Shown: positions 36,750-48,835 of the stretch, one piece after another
Position numbering within the stretch: the stretch's first letter is position 1
How the letters are laid out: each line of letters begins with the position of its first letter
From: Williamsia phyllosphaerae
GTDB lineage: Bacteria; Actinomycetota; Actinomycetes; Mycobacteriales; Mycobacteriaceae
Direction of reading: 5' to 3'
NCBI RefSeq assembly: GCF_014635305.1
Contig: NZ_BMCS01000001.1
Coordinates: 2,790,001-2,854,000, forward strand
DNA: 64,000 nucleotides
Program-made: the position numbers and the translations under genes
The notes under the pieces: model-generated
Told to the model about the DNA's origin: nothing
Database searches by the model: none
Seen by the model: only the letters and a program-made list of their open reading frames with translations

Positions 36750-38345
36750 ATGGCCACCGCCAGACGACACAGCCCCGACCCGACCCGCCCCGTGACGGTC
36801 GAGCCGCACCCTGTGCAGGTTCTCGCGACCTCCTGTCACGCCCGACTCGACCTCGTCGGTGCCGCCACCGGGGACCTCGCGGTCACCGGCGTCACCCTGC
36901 GCGCCCAGGACGTCATCGCCGGCGATCTGTTCGCGGCCCTGCCCGGCGCACGCGTGCACGGCGCACACTTCGCGGTGGACGCGATCGGTGCAGGCGCGGT
37001 CGCGGTCCTCACCGATCCGGCCGGCGCCACGATCATCGAGTCCGCCGTCCCCGCCGGGGCGGACCTGGCGTTGCTGGTGCACCCCGATCCCCGCAGTGTC
37101 CTGGGGGCGGTCAGCGCCCGGGTCTACGCCAACCCGTCTCTGCGACTGCGCCTGATCGGTATCACCGGCACCTCCGGCAAGACGACCTCGGCGTATCTCA
37201 CGGAGGCGGCGCTGATGGCCGCGGGCCACACGGTCGGGTTGATCGGCACCGTCGAGACCCGGATCGCCGGTGTGCGACAGAAGAGTTCACTCACCACGCC
37301 CGAGGCGCCCGCGCTGCAGGGCCTGTTCGCGGCGATGCTCGAGAAGGGTGTCGACACCGTGGTGATGGAGGTGTCGAGCCACGCCCTGGCGCTGGGTCGG
37401 GTGCGGGGGAGTCACTTCGCCATCGGCGCGTTCACCAACCTCTCGCAGGACCACCTCGATTTCCACCCGACGATGGCCGACTACTTCGACGCCAAGTCGC
37501 TGCTGTTCCGGTCGACCTCGTCCGAACACGCGAACCGGTCGGTCGTCTGCGTCGACGACGAGTGGGGAGTGCGGATGGCCGAGATCGTGGGTTCCGGGGT
37601 CGTCACCGTCTCGACCCGCACGAGTGCGGCCCAGTGGTTCGCCGGACCGTCGGAGTCCCGTGACGACGGATCGCAGGTCGTGTCCGTCCGTGACCCGGTC
37701 GGTGAGACCCACACCATGGTCGTCCCACTGCCCGGTCGGTACAACGTCGCCAACGCCCTGATCGCGGTCGCGGTCGCCCACACCGCGGGTGTGTCGATCC
37801 CCGATGCGGTCGCCGGTATCGGCGACGTCCGCGTCCCCGGCCGAGTCGAACTCGTCGACGCCGGACAGGATTTCCTCGCGGTCGTCGACTACGCCCACAA
37901 GCCGGCCGCTCTCGACGCCGTCATCGCCACGCTGCGAGCCCAGACCTCCGGCCGTGTCGCGGTGGTCGTCGGCGCAGGCGGTAATCGCGACACCGGTAAG
38001 CGGCCGGTCATGGGCGCGGCGGCCGCGCGAGGCGCCGAGTTGGTCGTCATCACCGACGACAACCCCCGAGACGAGGACCCGGCGGCGATCCGGGCCGCGG
38101 TGGTCGCGGGCGCGACCGACGTCGCCGAGGCCGATCGGCCCGCCGGATCGGAACCGATCGTCGAGATCGGCGACCGCGCCGAGGCCATCGCCCACGCCGT
38201 CGCCTGGGCGCGTACCGGGGACGTGGTGCTGGTGGCGGGCAAGGGACACGAGACCGGGCAGGAGATCCACGGGGTCAAGACGCCGTTCGACGATCGTGCG
38301 GTACTCGCCGAGGCACTGGCGACGCACGGGAACGAGGCACGATGA
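36750..38345 (+). CDS. murE: UDP-MurNAc-L-Ala-D-Glu: meso-diaminopimelate ligase
   Basis: A 531-residue Mur ligase: UDP-binding N-domain, ATP-binding GTSGKT (140-145), central [12 protein letters not shown] and C-domain with DNPR (437-440), the motif that selects meso-diaminopimelate rather than lysine, and KGHE in [12 protein letters not shown]. It adds the third residue of the peptidoglycan stem in the cytoplasm. ATG 36750 lies 11 nt after AGGAGGTG. The stop overlaps the start of the MurF C-domain gene (ATGA). Confidence 0.95.
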   Translation: MATARRHSPDPTRPVTVEPHPVQVLATSCHARLDLVGAATGDLAVTGVTLRAQDVIAGDLFAALPGARVHGAHFAVDAIGAGAVAVLTDPAGATIIESAVPAGADLALLVHPDPRSVLGAVSARVYANPSLRLRLIGITGTSGKTTSAYLTEAALMAAGHTVGLIGTVETRIAGVRQKSSLTTPEAPALQGLFAAMLEKGVDTVVMEVSSHALALGRVRGSHFAIGAFTNLSQDHLDFHPTMADYFDAKSLLFRSTSSEHANRSVVCVDDEWGVRMAEIVGSGVVTVSTRTSAAQWFAGPSESRDDGSQVVSVRDPVGETHTMVVPLPGRYNVANALIAVAVAHTAGVSIPDAVAGIGDVRVPGRVELVDAGQDFLAVVDYAHKPAALDAVIATLRAQTSGRVAVVVGAGGNRDTGKRPVMGAAAARGAELVVITDDNPRDEDPAAIRAAVVAGATDVAEADRPAGSEPIVEIGDRAEAIAHAVAWARTGDVVLVAGKGHETGQEIHGVKTPFDDRAVLAEALATHGNEAR

Positions 38346-38830
38346 GTGACACCGGGATCTGGGTTCTCGACACCGGCGGTCGCGCCGGGAGCGACATCGA
38401 TCACGACACCGTCCGCGGTCTGATCCGCGACCTCGTCGGGATGACCCGTGACCGGGGTGTCGGACGCAGCTGGGCGGTGCTCGCCGAACTCGATGCACCC
38501 GAGCTGACCGACGAGAACGACCGGGCACTCGCCCACGATCGCGTCGGTCGCCTCGCCGTGCGCCTCGCGGTCGACACCGTCATCAGCGTGGGGGAGTCGC
38601 GATCGGTCCGCGCCCTGCACCAGGGGGCGGTGATGGAGGGTTCGTGGGGCGAGGAGGCACTGCTGGTCGCCGACGCCGCCGAGGCCCTCGAGATCCTCGA
38701 CGCCCAGATCGGAGACGGTGACGTGGTGCTGATCGCGGGCGGTCGGGCCGGCGATTTGTCGGCAGTGACGAATGCACTGTTGGATAACGACCGATGGACC
38801 GCGACCCTGACGGCGGCGCCGGAGCGGTGA
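38342..38830 (+). CDS. stand-alone MurF C-terminal domain at the murF locus
   Basis: A 162-residue protein occupying the usual place of murF (510 residues in M. tuberculosis) between murE and mraY. Residues ~45-147 align by eye with domain 3 of MurF: AVLAEL (45-50), [17 protein letters not shown] (64-80), [19 protein letters not shown] (93-111) and [21 protein letters not shown] (126-146). The N-terminal substrate domain and the whole ATPase domain (P-loop) are missing. The YNANP loop that begins domain 3 is replaced by [10 protein letters not shown] (11-20), and the VKAS loop near the end by IAGG. The frame is intact, coupled to murE (ATGA), and has the same codon bias as its neighbours, so it is a maintained protein rather than debris. 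It cannot itself be a MurF ligase. A scaffold, regulatory or dimerisation role is only conjecture. Confidence 0.75.
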   Translation: MSDTGIWVLDTGGRAGSDIDHDTVRGLIRDLVGMTRDRGVGRSWAVLAELDAPELTDENDRALAHDRVGRLAVRLAVDTVISVGESRSVRALHQGAVMEGSWGEEALLVADAAEALEILDAQIGDGDVVLIAGGRAGDLSAVTNALLDNDRWTATLTAAPER

Positions 38831-38889
38831 GATCACCGATCGGCGGCGGGGGACACGCATGAGGCGAGGCGACGGATGGGACTGAGCAG

Positions 38890-39987
38890 GTGACGCAGAT
38901 CTTGATAGCGGGCGCCGTCGCGTTGGCGGTGTCGATCCTCCTCACACCGGTTCTGATCAAGTTCTTCTCCCGGCAGGGCTTCGGTCAGGAGATCCGGGTC
39001 GAGGGGCCGCAGAGCCACCAGACCAAGCGCGGGACCCCGTCGATGGGCGGCGTGGCGATCATCGTCGCGCTCTGGGCCGGCTACTGGGCCTCGCACATCG
39101 TCGGTGCCTTCAACGGCGGCCAGGGGCCCAGCGCCTCGGGCGTGCTGGTCCTGTCGCTGGCCACCGTCCTCGGTGGCGTCGGCTTCCTCGACGACTTCAT
39201 CAAGATCCGCAAGGGCCGCAACCTCGGGCTCAACAAGACCGCCAAGTCCGTCGGCCAGCTCATCGCGGCGCTGCTCTTCGGCGTCCTCGCCCTCAACTTC
39301 CGCAACGGCAACGGTGACGCCCCGGCGAGCCCCAACCTGTCCTACGTCCGCGACATCCCCGCGGTGACGCTCGGGTCGGTGGCGTTCGTCATCTTCTGCT
39401 GGCTGGTCGTCGCGGCATGGTCCAACGCGGTCAACTTCACCGACGGACTCGACGGGCTGGCGGCCGGGTCGATGGCCATGGTGCTCGGGTCGTACGTGCT
39501 GGTGACGTTCTGGCAGTACCGCAACGCGTGCGCGGGCGGCCCCAAGGTCGGCGGCGACGTGAGCCCCGGCTGCTATCACGTCCGTGACCCGCTCGACCTC
39601 GCGCTCATCGCCGTCGCCGGGGGTGGCGCCTGCCTGGGTTTCCTGTGGTGGAACGCCGCGCCCGCGAAGATCTTCATGGGCGACACCGGATCGCTCGCGC
39701 TCGGCGGCATGCTGGCCGGCCTGTCCATCACCACCCGCACCGAACTGCTCATGGTGGTCGTCGGCGCCCTGTTCGTCGCCGAGATCGTCTCGGTCGTGCT
39801 GCAGATCGCGTTCTTCCGGACCACCGGCCGTCGCGTGTTCCGGATGGCGCCGTTCCATCACCACTTCGAACTCGGGGGCTGGGCCGAGACCACGGTCATC
39901 ATCAGGTTCTGGTTGCTGACCGCCATCGCGTGTGCGCTGGGTCTGTCCCTGTTCTACAGCGAGTTCCTGGCCTCCAACGGTGGCTGA
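38890..39987 (+). CDS. mraY: phospho-MurNAc-pentapeptide transferase
   Basis: A 365-residue, ten-helix membrane enzyme: [12 protein letters not shown] near the first cytoplasmic loop, FLDDFIKI (catalytic Asp pair), [24 protein letters not shown] and the HHHFE loop ([11 protein letters not shown]). It transfers phospho-MurNAc-pentapeptide to decaprenyl phosphate to form lipid I. Start GTG 38890, 59 bp after the MurF C-domain gene. Its 3' end overlaps or abuts the murD start. Confidence 0.95.
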   Translation: MTQILIAGAVALAVSILLTPVLIKFFSRQGFGQEIRVEGPQSHQTKRGTPSMGGVAIIVALWAGYWASHIVGAFNGGQGPSASGVLVLSLATVLGGVGFLDDFIKIRKGRNLGLNKTAKSVGQLIAALLFGVLALNFRNGNGDAPASPNLSYVRDIPAVTLGSVAFVIFCWLVVAAWSNAVNFTDGLDGLAAGSMAMVLGSYVLVTFWQYRNACAGGPKVGGDVSPGCYHVRDPLDLALIAVAGGGACLGFLWWNAAPAKIFMGDTGSLALGGMLAGLSITTRTELLMVVVGALFVAEIVSVVLQIAFFRTTGRRVFRMAPFHHHFELGGWAETTVIIRFWLLTAIACALGLSLFYSEFLASNGG

Positions 39988-41581
39988 CGTGGCCGCCGAC
40001 CCGGCGTCCGACCAGCTCCCATCCCTGCCCGGCCTGCGCGTCCTCGTCGCCGGGGCGGGCACCGCGGGGGTATCTGCGGCACTGTTCCTCGCCGCCCACG
40101 GGGCGCACGTCACCGTCTGCGACGGGCGCACCCACCACCGTCCGGTCCTCACCGACGCGGGCGTCGACGTCGTCTCAACCGATTCCGTGACCCGGGATTC
40201 GGTCGCGGCCTTCGACCTCGTCGTCGTCTCGCCCGGCTTCCGACCCGACTCCGCCGTCGTCACCGCGGCCCGCGCGGCCGGGTTGCCGGTGTGGGGTGAG
40301 GTCGAACTCGCGTGGCGCGTCGACCACAGCGGCCTGCTCGGTGCGCCGCGAACCTGGTTGGTGATCACCGGGACCAACGGGAAGACCACGACGACGTCGA
40401 TGGTCGAGGCCATCGTCTCCGCGTCGCCGCGATCGGTCGCCGCGTGCGGCAACATCGGCCTGCCGGTGCTCGACGCGCTCACCCTCGATCCGCGTGTCGA
40501 GGTGCTCGCCGTCGAACTGTCCTCGTTCCAACTGCACTGGGCGCCGTCGGTGATCCCCGACGCGGGCGTCGTCCTCAACATCGCCGAGGACCATCTCGAC
40601 TGGCATGGCTCGATGGCCGCCTACGTCACGGCGAAGTCCGGGGCGTTGCGTGGACCGATCGCGATCATCGGGGCCGACGACCCGGTGGCCGGTGTGTTGT
40701 CGGCGACCACCCCCGGTGCGCGGACGGTCGGCGTGCGACTCGGTGCACCGGCCGTCGGCGAGGTGGGTGTGGTCTCCGGCGACTTGGTCGACCGAGCCTT
40801 CGGTCCCGACCCGGAGGGCGCAGGGATCCCGGTGGGCACGACCGGGTCGATCCGACCCGCGGGACCGTCGGGGCTGACCGACGCCCTCGCCGCGGCGGCG
40901 CTGTGCCGCGCGGTGGGCATCGCGGCCGCCGACGTCGACCGCGGGCTCGCCGGATTCCGGCCCGGACGCCATCGCGGTGAGGTGGTGGCCGCGCTCGAGG
41001 GCATCGAGTTCGTCGACGACTCCAAGGCGACCAACCCGCACGCCGCCGCCGCATCGATCCGGGCGCACCGCCGGGTGGTGCTCATCGCGGGTGGACTGCT
41101 CAAGGGGGCGGCGGTCGACGATCTCGTCGTCGAGAGTGCTGACCGGCTGGCCGCGGTCGTGTTGCTCGGAACCGACCGGGACCTGCTCGCCGCCGCGATT
41201 GCGCGACACGCCCCTTCAATCCCAACAGTCACACTGTTAACAGGAGACGATGACCGGGTGATAGCCACGCCGGTTCTGCCCGAAGCCGTCGCCGACAGTG
41301 CGCACAGCCCGTCCACCAGCACCGATACGCTGCGTGCGATCACCGCGTCCGCGGCCGATCCCGCGCTGGGGACCGCGGACGGCGTGATGAACGCGGCCGT
41401 GGCGATCGCGTGGCATCTGGCCACCGCCGACTCCGACCGGCCCGACGCGATCCTGCTCGCCCCCGCCGCCGCATCGCTCGACATGTTCAGCGGGTACGGC
41501 GTGCGCGGTGACGCGTTCGCCCACGGCGCGCTGGCCCTCGGTGCGATCGCGACCCTCGACGACCCGACGACGGCGCCGTGA
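39980..41581 (+). CDS. murD: UDP-MurNAc-L-alanine: D-glutamate ligase
   Basis: A 533-residue Mur ligase: N-domain [26 protein letters not shown] loop [10 protein letters not shown], central [11 protein letters not shown] and [12 protein letters not shown]-domain [17 protein letters not shown] and [11 protein letters not shown]. It adds D-Glu to UDP-MurNAc-L-Ala. It is about 45 residues longer than M. tuberculosis MurD; part of the surplus lies in a Thr/Asp/Ala-rich insert (roughly 415-455) before the final LLAPAAAS block. Starts at GTG 39980 or 39989, neither with a clear SD, overlapping the mraY stop. Confidence 0.94.
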   Translation: MADVAADPASDQLPSLPGLRVLVAGAGTAGVSAALFLAAHGAHVTVCDGRTHHRPVLTDAGVDVVSTDSVTRDSVAAFDLVVVSPGFRPDSAVVTAARAAGLPVWGEVELAWRVDHSGLLGAPRTWLVITGTNGKTTTTSMVEAIVSASPRSVAACGNIGLPVLDALTLDPRVEVLAVELSSFQLHWAPSVIPDAGVVLNIAEDHLDWHGSMAAYVTAKSGALRGPIAIIGADDPVAGVLSATTPGARTVGVRLGAPAVGEVGVVSGDLVDRAFGPDPEGAGIPVGTTGSIRPAGPSGLTDALAAAALCRAVGIAAADVDRGLAGFRPGRHRGEVVAALEGIEFVDDSKATNPHAAAASIRAHRRVVLIAGGLLKGAAVDDLVVESADRLAAVVLLGTDRDLLAAAIARHAPSIPTVTLLTGDDDRVIATPVLPEAVADSAHSPSTSTDTLRAITASAADPALGTADGVMNAAVAIAWHLATADSDRPDAILLAPAAASLDMFSGYGVRGDAFAHGALALGAIATLDDPTTAP

Positions 41582-43200
41582 GCCTGACCGCGGACGCTCC
41601 CGAGGCCACCGCCGGGACCACGAAGCCCACCCCCCGTCGCGCCGGATCCTGGTGGGACGGACCACGCGGGATCATCGACGCCGTGCTGCGCCGACCCCTC
41701 GCGTCGTTCCACCTGATCATCACGCTCACGGTGTTGCTGACGGTCTTCGGGCTGATCATGGTGCTCTCCGCCTCGTCGGTGGAGGGCTACTCCAAGAACG
41801 GGTCGGCCTACGGGCTGTTCACCACCCAGGTGGTCTTCGCCGTGCTGGGCACGATCCTGTTCTACGTCGCACTGCGGATGCCGGTGCGCTACATGCGCAA
41901 ACTGGCCGCACCGGCGATCATCATCACCACCCTGATGCTGGTCGCGGTCCTCATCCCCGGCGTCGGCACGCTCAGCGGCGGCGCGCGCCGCTGGTTCGTC
42001 GTCGCCGGGTTGTCGGTGCAGCCGTCCGAGCTCGTGAAGCTCGCGCTGTGCGTGTGGGGGGCGCACCTGTTGTCCTCACGCATCCGTGACCGGGCCTCGC
42101 TGCGCGAGCTGTTGGTCCCGCTCATCCCGGTCGCGATCCTGGTGTGCGCGTTGATCATGCTCGAACCCAACCTGAGCACGACGATCACCATCGCCATCAT
42201 CGTCGGCACCCTGCTCTGGTTCGCAGGCCTGAGCCTCAAGGTGTTCGGGGTCTTCGTGATCTCCGGTATCAGCCTGGCCGTACTGCTCGCGATGGTCGAG
42301 GGATACCGCTCCGAGCGGGTGCAGAGCTTCCTGGGCAACATCAACGACCCCCAGGGCGCGGGATACCAGGCGCGACAGGCACAGTTCGCACTCGCCAACG
42401 GCGGCACGTGGGGCGTCGGCCTCGGCCAGAGCCGGGCCAAATGGAACTACCTCCCCAACGCGCACAACGACTTCATCTTCGCGATCATCGGCGAGGAACT
42501 CGGACTCATCGGCGGACTGTTGGTCGTCGCACTGTTCGTCCTGTTGGCCTTCGTCGGCCTGCGCATCGCGCTGCGCGCCGTCGACCCGTTCCTGCGCCTC
42601 ATGACCGCGACCATCACGATCCTCATCAGCGCCCAGGCCCTGATCAACATCGGATACGTGATCGGGCTCCTGCCGGTCACCGGTATCCAGCTGCCGCTGC
42701 TCTCGGCCGGCGGTACGTCGACGTTCACCGTCCTGGTGATGTTGGGACTGCTGGCGAACGCGGCCCGACACGAACCCGAGGCGGTCGCCGCGTTGGCCGC
42801 CGGCGACGACGGACGGCTCGGCCGCTTCCTGCGCCTGCCGCAGCCGGAGACCTACGCGCCCACCCGGGTTCAGGCCTGGCGTGCTCGCCGCGACGTCGGG
42901 GACGGACGGTCCGCACCGCGCAAGCGGCCGGTCGCCGACTCGTCGCGGGCACCGCGGGGCAACCCGGCCTCGTACTTCGGCTTCGGCGGTCACCCCGAGC
43001 CGGTACGGCAACCGCAGCAGCGATCGGGGCGGGTCCGCGAGCGCACGGGCCCACCGCATCCGCGGGCCCGGTACCGCACCACACCACCGGATTTCGCCAC
43101 CGGCGAATACGACCCTCGACATGACTGGCGTAGCGACGCCCGTCGCGAGACGCACCGTGCCGAGCCGCGTCGCGGTGCGCCGTCGAGGTCGCGCCGATGA
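41578..43200 (+). CDS. ftsW: SEDS glycosyltransferase FtsW
   Basis: A 540-residue SEDS protein with ten transmembrane helices (~40-405): [53 protein letters not shown] (catalytic Asp) and [18 protein letters not shown]. It polymerises septal glycan strands with PbpB. The cytoplasmic C-terminal tail of ~135 residues is long, Arg/Pro-rich and disordered, as in Mycobacteriales FtsW, and is a likely docking site. GTG overlaps the murD stop (GTGA); the stop overlaps murG (ATGA). Confidence 0.95.
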   Translation: MSLTADAPEATAGTTKPTPRRAGSWWDGPRGIIDAVLRRPLASFHLIITLTVLLTVFGLIMVLSASSVEGYSKNGSAYGLFTTQVVFAVLGTILFYVALRMPVRYMRKLAAPAIIITTLMLVAVLIPGVGTLSGGARRWFVVAGLSVQPSELVKLALCVWGAHLLSSRIRDRASLRELLVPLIPVAILVCALIMLEPNLSTTITIAIIVGTLLWFAGLSLKVFGVFVISGISLAVLLAMVEGYRSERVQSFLGNINDPQGAGYQARQAQFALANGGTWGVGLGQSRAKWNYLPNAHNDFIFAIIGEELGLIGGLLVVALFVLLAFVGLRIALRAVDPFLRLMTATITILISAQALINIGYVIGLLPVTGIQLPLLSAGGTSTFTVLVMLGLLANAARHEPEAVAALAAGDDGRLGRFLRLPQPETYAPTRVQAWRARRDVGDGRSAPRKRPVADSSRAPRGNPASYFGFGGHPEPVRQPQQRSGRVRERTGPPHPRARYRTTPPDFATGEYDPRHDWRSDARRETHRAEPRRGAPSRSRR

Positions 43201-44333
43201 CCCGCCGACGCAGCGCTGACGACCCGGTGTCGGTGGTCGTCGCCGGTGGGGGCACCGCGGGGCACATCGAGCCGGCGCTCGCGGTCGCCGACGCCGTGCG
43301 CATCCTCGACCCGACCGCGCGCATCACGGCGCTGGGCACCGAACGCGGTCTCGAGCGCACCCTGGTGCCCGAGCGCGGCTACACCCTCGAACTCATCCCG
43401 CCGGTCCCGTTGCCGCGCAAGGTCAACCGGGATCTCTTCTCGGTACCCCTGCGGTTGCGCCGGTCGGTGCGTGCGACGCGGGGGATCCTCGCCGCCGTCC
43501 GGGCCGACGTGGTCATCGGTTTCGGTGGGTACGTGGCGTTGCCCGCCTACCTCGCCGCACGCGGACGGATGAAGGGCGGGTCGCGGGTGCCGGTCGTCAT
43601 CCACGAGGCCAACGCCAGCGCAGGCATCGCCAACAAGGTCGGTGCACGGTTCGCCCAGCGGATACTGGCCGCGGTCGACGGCTCCGGTCTCGATGCGGAG
43701 GTGGTCGGGATCCCGGTCCGCGGGTCGCTGACCGGACTCGATCGCGCCGCCACCCGCGCGCAGGCGCGGCACTACTTCGGACTCGACCCCGATGCCCCGA
43801 CGCTCCTGGTGTTCGGTGGGTCCCAGGGTGCGCGGACGATCAACGAGGCCGTCGCGAACGCGGCGGGTGCGCTCGGGGCGGCCGGGGTCGGTGTGCTCCA
43901 CGCCCACGGACCCAAGAACGCGATCGCCCCGGTGTCGCCGCCGGGAGCACCCCCGTACGTCTCGGTCGGGTATCTCAAACGCATGGACCTCGCCTACGCC
44001 GCAGCCGATCTCGTGGTCTGCCGGTCCGGGGCGATGACAGTCGCGGAGATCTCCGCGACCGGTCTGCCCGCGGTGTACGTCCCGCTGCCGCACGGCAACG
44101 GCGAACAGCGCCTCAACGCCCTCCCGGTGGTCACCGCGGGCGGCGGGATCCTTCTCGACGACGCCGACCTCACCTCGGACTGGGTCGCCGCAACGGTGCC
44201 CGACCTGCTCGCCGACACCGCCCGCCTGGCCGAGATGTCGCGCGGGGCACGGCAGGTCGGACACGCGGACGCCGCCGCAGCGGTCGCGTCCGCGGGCCTC
44301 GAGCTCGCGCGCGCGTTCCGAGACGAACGGTGA
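43197..44333 (+). CDS. murG: UDP-GlcNAc: lipid I GlcNAc transferase
   Basis: A 378-residue GT-B enzyme (GT28): N-terminal [34 protein letters not shown], then [28 protein letters not shown] and the donor-site [16 protein letters not shown] / [13 protein letters not shown]. It adds GlcNAc to lipid I to make lipid II on the inner membrane face. Start ATG 43197 overlaps ftsW, stop overlaps murC: translationally coupled throughout. Confidence 0.95.
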   Translation: MTRRRSADDPVSVVVAGGGTAGHIEPALAVADAVRILDPTARITALGTERGLERTLVPERGYTLELIPPVPLPRKVNRDLFSVPLRLRRSVRATRGILAAVRADVVIGFGGYVALPAYLAARGRMKGGSRVPVVIHEANASAGIANKVGARFAQRILAAVDGSGLDAEVVGIPVRGSLTGLDRAATRAQARHYFGLDPDAPTLLVFGGSQGARTINEAVANAAGALGAAGVGVLHAHGPKNAIAPVSPPGAPPYVSVGYLKRMDLAYAAADLVVCRSGAMTVAEISATGLPAVYVPLPHGNGEQRLNALPVVTAGGGILLDDADLTSDWVAATVPDLLADTARLAEMSRGARQVGHADAAAAVASAGLELARAFRDER

Positions 44334-45853
44334 CGCCGGTGTCCCAGCCGCACGACGACCCGACCGCATCCGCGACCCCACCACTGCCCGAGGAACTCAC
44401 GCGGGTGCACATGGTGGGAATCGGCGGGGCCGGCATGTCGGGGCTGGCCCGCATCCTGCTCAGCCGGGGCGCCCAGGTCTCCGGGTCGGACGCCAAGGAG
44501 AGTCGCGGCGTGCTCGCGCTGCGGACTCGCGGTGCCCAGGTCCAGATCGGGCACTCGCCGGCCGCGTTGGACCTGCTGCCCGGGGGGCCGACCGTCGTCG
44601 TCACCACCCACGCCGCGATCCCGAAGACCAATCCCGAACTGGTGGAGGCGAACCGACGCGGGATCCCGGTGATCCTGCGGCCCGCTGTTCTCGCCACCCT
44701 GATGGATGACTACCGCACGGTCCTGATCGCGGGCACCCACGGCAAGACCTCGACGACGTCGATGGTCGTGGTGGCCCTGCAGCACTGCGGGCTCGACCCG
44801 TCCTTCGCCGTCGGCGGCGAACTCAACGAGTCCGGGACCAACGCCCATCACGGCAGCGGCGGGATCTTCGTCGCCGAGGCCGACGAGAGCGACGGCTCCC
44901 TGTTGCAATACCGTCCCGACGTCGTGGTCGTGACCAACGTCGAGTCCGACCACCTCGACCACTTCGGCACGGTGGAGGCCTACGTCGCGGTGTTCGACGA
45001 GTTCCTCGACCGCCTCGACGCCGGCGGCACGCTGGTCATCTGCCTCGACGACGAGGGTGCGGTGGCGCTGGCGCAGCGATCGGCGCCGCGGCTGATCGAG
45101 CGCGGGGTCGCGGTGCTCGGCTACGGGTTCGGTCGCCTCGCCGACCGCGTCCCGATGGTCGAGCACTGCGCGGTGTTGCTCGACTGGCAGGTCCACGGTG
45201 TCGGCGGCCGCGCCCGGATCGCCCTGCGGGCCCCGCTCGGGCCACCGGCCGCCGATTCGCCCGTAGTCGAACGCGATGTCGCACTGGCCGTCCCGGGAGT
45301 GCACATGGCTCTCAACGCGCTCGGTGCGATCGCGGCCGGGGTGGCCGCGGGTGGTCCGGTCGACGACGTGGTCCACGGCGTCGAGTCGTTCACCGGGGTA
45401 CATCGTCGGTTCGAGCTGCGCGGCCGTGTCGACGACATCGCCGTCTACGACGATTACGCGCATCACCCGACCGAGGTGACCGTCGTGCTGACCGCGGCCC
45501 GCGAACTGGTGGCGAACACGACCGGGGGACGGGTCATCGCGGTGTTCCAGCCCCACCTCTACTCACGTACGGCCGCCTTCGCGACCGAGTTCGCGCACGC
45601 CCTCGACCTCGCCGACGAGGTGGTCGTCCTCGACGTCTACGGGGCGCGTGAGGAGCCGTTGGACGGCGTCAGCGGACGGACCATCGCCGAGCAGGTGAGC
45701 GTCCCGGTCGTCTTCACACCCGATCTGTCGCAGGTGGCCGAGACGGTGGCCGGACTGGCCCGACCCGGCGACGTCGTCCTCACGCTCGGCGCCGGCGACA
45801 TCACGATGCAGGGACCGGAGATCGTCGACGCGCTGGCCCGCCGAGGAGACTGA
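44330..45853 (+). CDS. murC: UDP-N-acetylmuramate: L-alanine ligase
   Basis: A 507-residue Mur ligase: [22 protein letters not shown] in the UDP-binding domain, ATP loop [33 protein letters not shown], and C-domain [11 protein letters not shown] plus FQPHLYSRT. It starts the peptide stem by adding L-Ala to UDP-MurNAc. In M. tuberculosis it can be phosphorylated by PknA; no site can be asserted here. GTG overlaps murG; ftsQ follows after one base. Confidence 0.95.
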   Translation: MTPVSQPHDDPTASATPPLPEELTRVHMVGIGGAGMSGLARILLSRGAQVSGSDAKESRGVLALRTRGAQVQIGHSPAALDLLPGGPTVVVTTHAAIPKTNPELVEANRRGIPVILRPAVLATLMDDYRTVLIAGTHGKTSTTSMVVVALQHCGLDPSFAVGGELNESGTNAHHGSGGIFVAEADESDGSLLQYRPDVVVVTNVESDHLDHFGTVEAYVAVFDEFLDRLDAGGTLVICLDDEGAVALAQRSAPRLIERGVAVLGYGFGRLADRVPMVEHCAVLLDWQVHGVGGRARIALRAPLGPPAADSPVVERDVALAVPGVHMALNALGAIAAGVAAGGPVDDVVHGVESFTGVHRRFELRGRVDDIAVYDDYAHHPTEVTVVLTAARELVANTTGGRVIAVFQPHLYSRTAAFATEFAHALDLADEVVVLDVYGAREEPLDGVSGRTIAEQVSVPVVFTPDLSQVAETVAGLARPGDVVLTLGAGDITMQGPEIVDALARRGD

Positions 45854-45854
45854 C

Positions 45855-46709
45855 ATGCCCGACAATCAGACGATGCCCCGAATGCGCGGACGATCCGATC
45901 GCGATCGCGACGACCGTGACCTCCGGCGCGACCACGACGCCGAGTTCGACGACCGGTACCCCGACGACGACCAGGACGACCGTGATCTCGACCAGCATCA
46001 CGACGGTCCGGACCCGGCCGGTCGATCGCGTCGCGCCGGACGACGTCCCGTACGCGGCACCCGGATGCTCATCGGCACCGTCCTGGCGGTGATCCTGCTG
46101 ATCGCGGCCGGACTCATCGCCTACTTCACCCCGCTGATGTCGGTGCGTTCGGTCGAGGTGTCGGGGACGTCGGTGGTCAGCCGTGACGACATCGTCGCGG
46201 CCGCTCGGATCGCGACGGGGACACCCCTGTTGCAGGTCGACACCCGCCCCGCCGCCCAGCGCATCGCCGCCATCCCGCGGATCAAGACCGTGCGCGTGGC
46301 CCGCGGTTATCCCTCGACCATCGAGATCACCGTCGTCGAACGCACCGCCGTGGCGTTCGAGGACCGGTCGGGGACCGCGCACCTCTACGACGTCGACGGG
46401 GTCGATTTCGCCCAGCAGGCCAAGGCCCCCGCGCTGCCGCGTCTCACCTCGGGCGCCGGGTCGTCCGACGCCGCCCGACGCTCGGCCCTCGAGGTCGTCG
46501 CCGGCCTCCCGGACTTCCTGTCCCGGCAGGTCGTCTCGGTCGCCGCATCTTCGCCCTCCGACGTCCGACTCACGCTGCGCGACCGCAAGACCGTCGTGTG
46601 GGGAGACGCCGACAGGGGAGCGGACAAGGCGCGCACCCTGCGCTTCGTGCTGCCGCGCGCCGACAGCGAGGTCAACGTCAGCGCGCCGGAGTACCCGACC
46701 TTCCGCTGA
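45855..46709 (+). CDS. ftsQ: cell division protein FtsQ
   Basis: A 284-residue bitopic divisome protein: a cytoplasmic domain (~1-65) extremely rich in Arg and Asp, one transmembrane helix (LIGTVLAVILLIAAGLIAYF), a POTRA domain (SVRSVEVSGTSVVSRDDIV...VARGYPSTIEITVVERTAVA) and the FtsQ/DivIB beta domain to the C-terminus. It links early and late division proteins. ATG 45855 is one base after the murC stop. Confidence 0.93.
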   Translation: MPDNQTMPRMRGRSDRDRDDRDLRRDHDAEFDDRYPDDDQDDRDLDQHHDGPDPAGRSRRAGRRPVRGTRMLIGTVLAVILLIAAGLIAYFTPLMSVRSVEVSGTSVVSRDDIVAAARIATGTPLLQVDTRPAAQRIAAIPRIKTVRVARGYPSTIEITVVERTAVAFEDRSGTAHLYDVDGVDFAQQAKAPALPRLTSGAGSSDAARRSALEVVAGLPDFLSRQVVSVAASSPSDVRLTLRDRKTVVWGDADRGADKARTLRFVLPRADSEVNVSAPEYPTFR

Positions 46710-46827
46710 TCTCGCGGGCGAGAACCGCGCCGCGACCGGCTCGACGGGGTCGATCTGCGCGACACGCCGTCAGCCTGCGCGATGTCGACGGGTTTCCTGC
46801 CTAGCGTTTCCCCCAACAGTCATCTAC

Positions 46828-46859
46828 TTGACATAACTCTAAGCCTATGGTTTAGGTTG
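46828..46859 (+). promoter_or_regulatory. ftsZ promoter with internal inverted repeat
   Basis: A consensus -35 TTGACA (46828-46833) and an AT-rich -10 region TTTAGGTT (46851-46858, 17-19 nt spacer) stand out in the 223-bp ftsQ-ftsZ gap. The spacer holds CTAAGCC-TAT-GGTTTAG (about 46839-46855), a 7-bp inverted repeat with one mismatch that looks like an operator. Similar sequence precedes ftsZ in mycobacteria, by recollection. The first ~100 bp of the gap (46710-46815) shows nothing recognisable. Confidence 0.7.
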
Positions 46860-46932
46860 AGGGTTTTGTCCGGCGGCTGTGCACTCCCATCCGAGCCCCG
46901 AGGCATCCGATCGACAAGAAGGCGAGTCTCAC

Positions 46933-48081
<1,149 letters not shown>

Positions 48082-48082
48082 G

Positions 48083-48835
48083 GTGTCGGTTCGACCCGGT
48101 GACGGTGACGGTCCCGCGATGCGGGTCCGCCGCGTCACCACCACCCGCAAGGGTGGTGCCTCGCAGTCCCCGTACGACGAGTTCAACCTCGGCGATCACG
48201 TCGGTGACGACCCGGATGCGGTCCGCGCGAACCGGACCCGCCTCGCCGAGAAGATCGGTGTCGGTCCGGACCGCATGGTGTGGATGGAACAGATCCACAG
48301 CCGCAACGTCGTCATCGTCGACGGTCCCCGGGACGAACCCGTGCCCGCCACCGACGCGTTGGTCACCACGGTCGGGGATCTCGCGCTCGTGGTCGTGACC
48401 GCCGACTGCGTCCCGGTACTGCTCAGCGACGACACCGCCGGCGTCATCGGTGCGGCCCACGCCGGCCGCATCGGGGCCCGGATCGGGATCATCCCGCGGC
48501 TGCTCGAGGCCATGATCTCCTGCGGCGCCCGCCCCGAACGCATCGGCGGGTTCCTCGGACCGGCCGCGAGCGGGGAGAAGTACGAGGTGCCCGCCGACAT
48601 GCAGGCAGACGTCGAGGCACACCTGCCGGGAAGCGCCAGTCGCACCGATCGCGGAACGCCCGGTCTCGACCTGCGCGCGGGAATCCGGCGTCAACTGCTG
48701 GCCGCAGGGGTCCCCGCGGTCGCCCAGGACCCACGGTGCACCATCACCGACCCCACCCTGTTCAGTCATCGCCGCGGCGCCCCCACCGGTCGTCTCGCGT
48801 CGGTGATCTGGATGGACACCAGCGGTCGCGCATGA
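48083..48835 (+). CDS. pgeF: peptidoglycan editing factor PgeF / multicopper-type laccase-domain protein (YfiH)
   Basis: A 250-residue DUF152 protein: FNLGDHVGDDPDAVRANR, HSRNV (H72), TADCVPVLL (C109) and GAAHAGRIG (H126) form the metal/substrate site. The family has been tied to removing mis-incorporated residues from UDP-MurNAc peptides and to purine nucleoside phosphorolysis. GTG 48083 lies one base after the ftsZ stop; ATG 48119 would cut off conserved residues. Coupled to yggS by ATGA. Confidence 0.9.
   Translation: MSVRPGDGDGPAMRVRRVTTTRKGGASQSPYDEFNLGDHVGDDPDAVRANRTRLAEKIGVGPDRMVWMEQIHSRNVVIVDGPRDEPVPATDALVTTVGDLALVVVTADCVPVLLSDDTAGVIGAAHAGRIGARIGIIPRLLEAMISCGARPERIGGFLGPAASGEKYEVPADMQADVEAHLPGSASRTDRGTPGLDLRAGIRRQLLAAGVPAVAQDPRCTITDPTLFSHRRGAPTGRLASVIWMDTSGRA

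Noticed and set aside
34067..36757. 896-codon open frame antisense to ftsL/pbpB/murE
   Set aside because: It is the high-GC shadow of well-recognised genes on the other strand; its composition is Arg/Gly/Val-rich with no domain.
38342..38890. Frameshifted full-length murF
   Set aside because: Upstream DNA is intact murE up to the overlapping stop, and other frames contain no MurF N-terminal or P-loop sequence, so the missing two-thirds is absent rather than out of frame.
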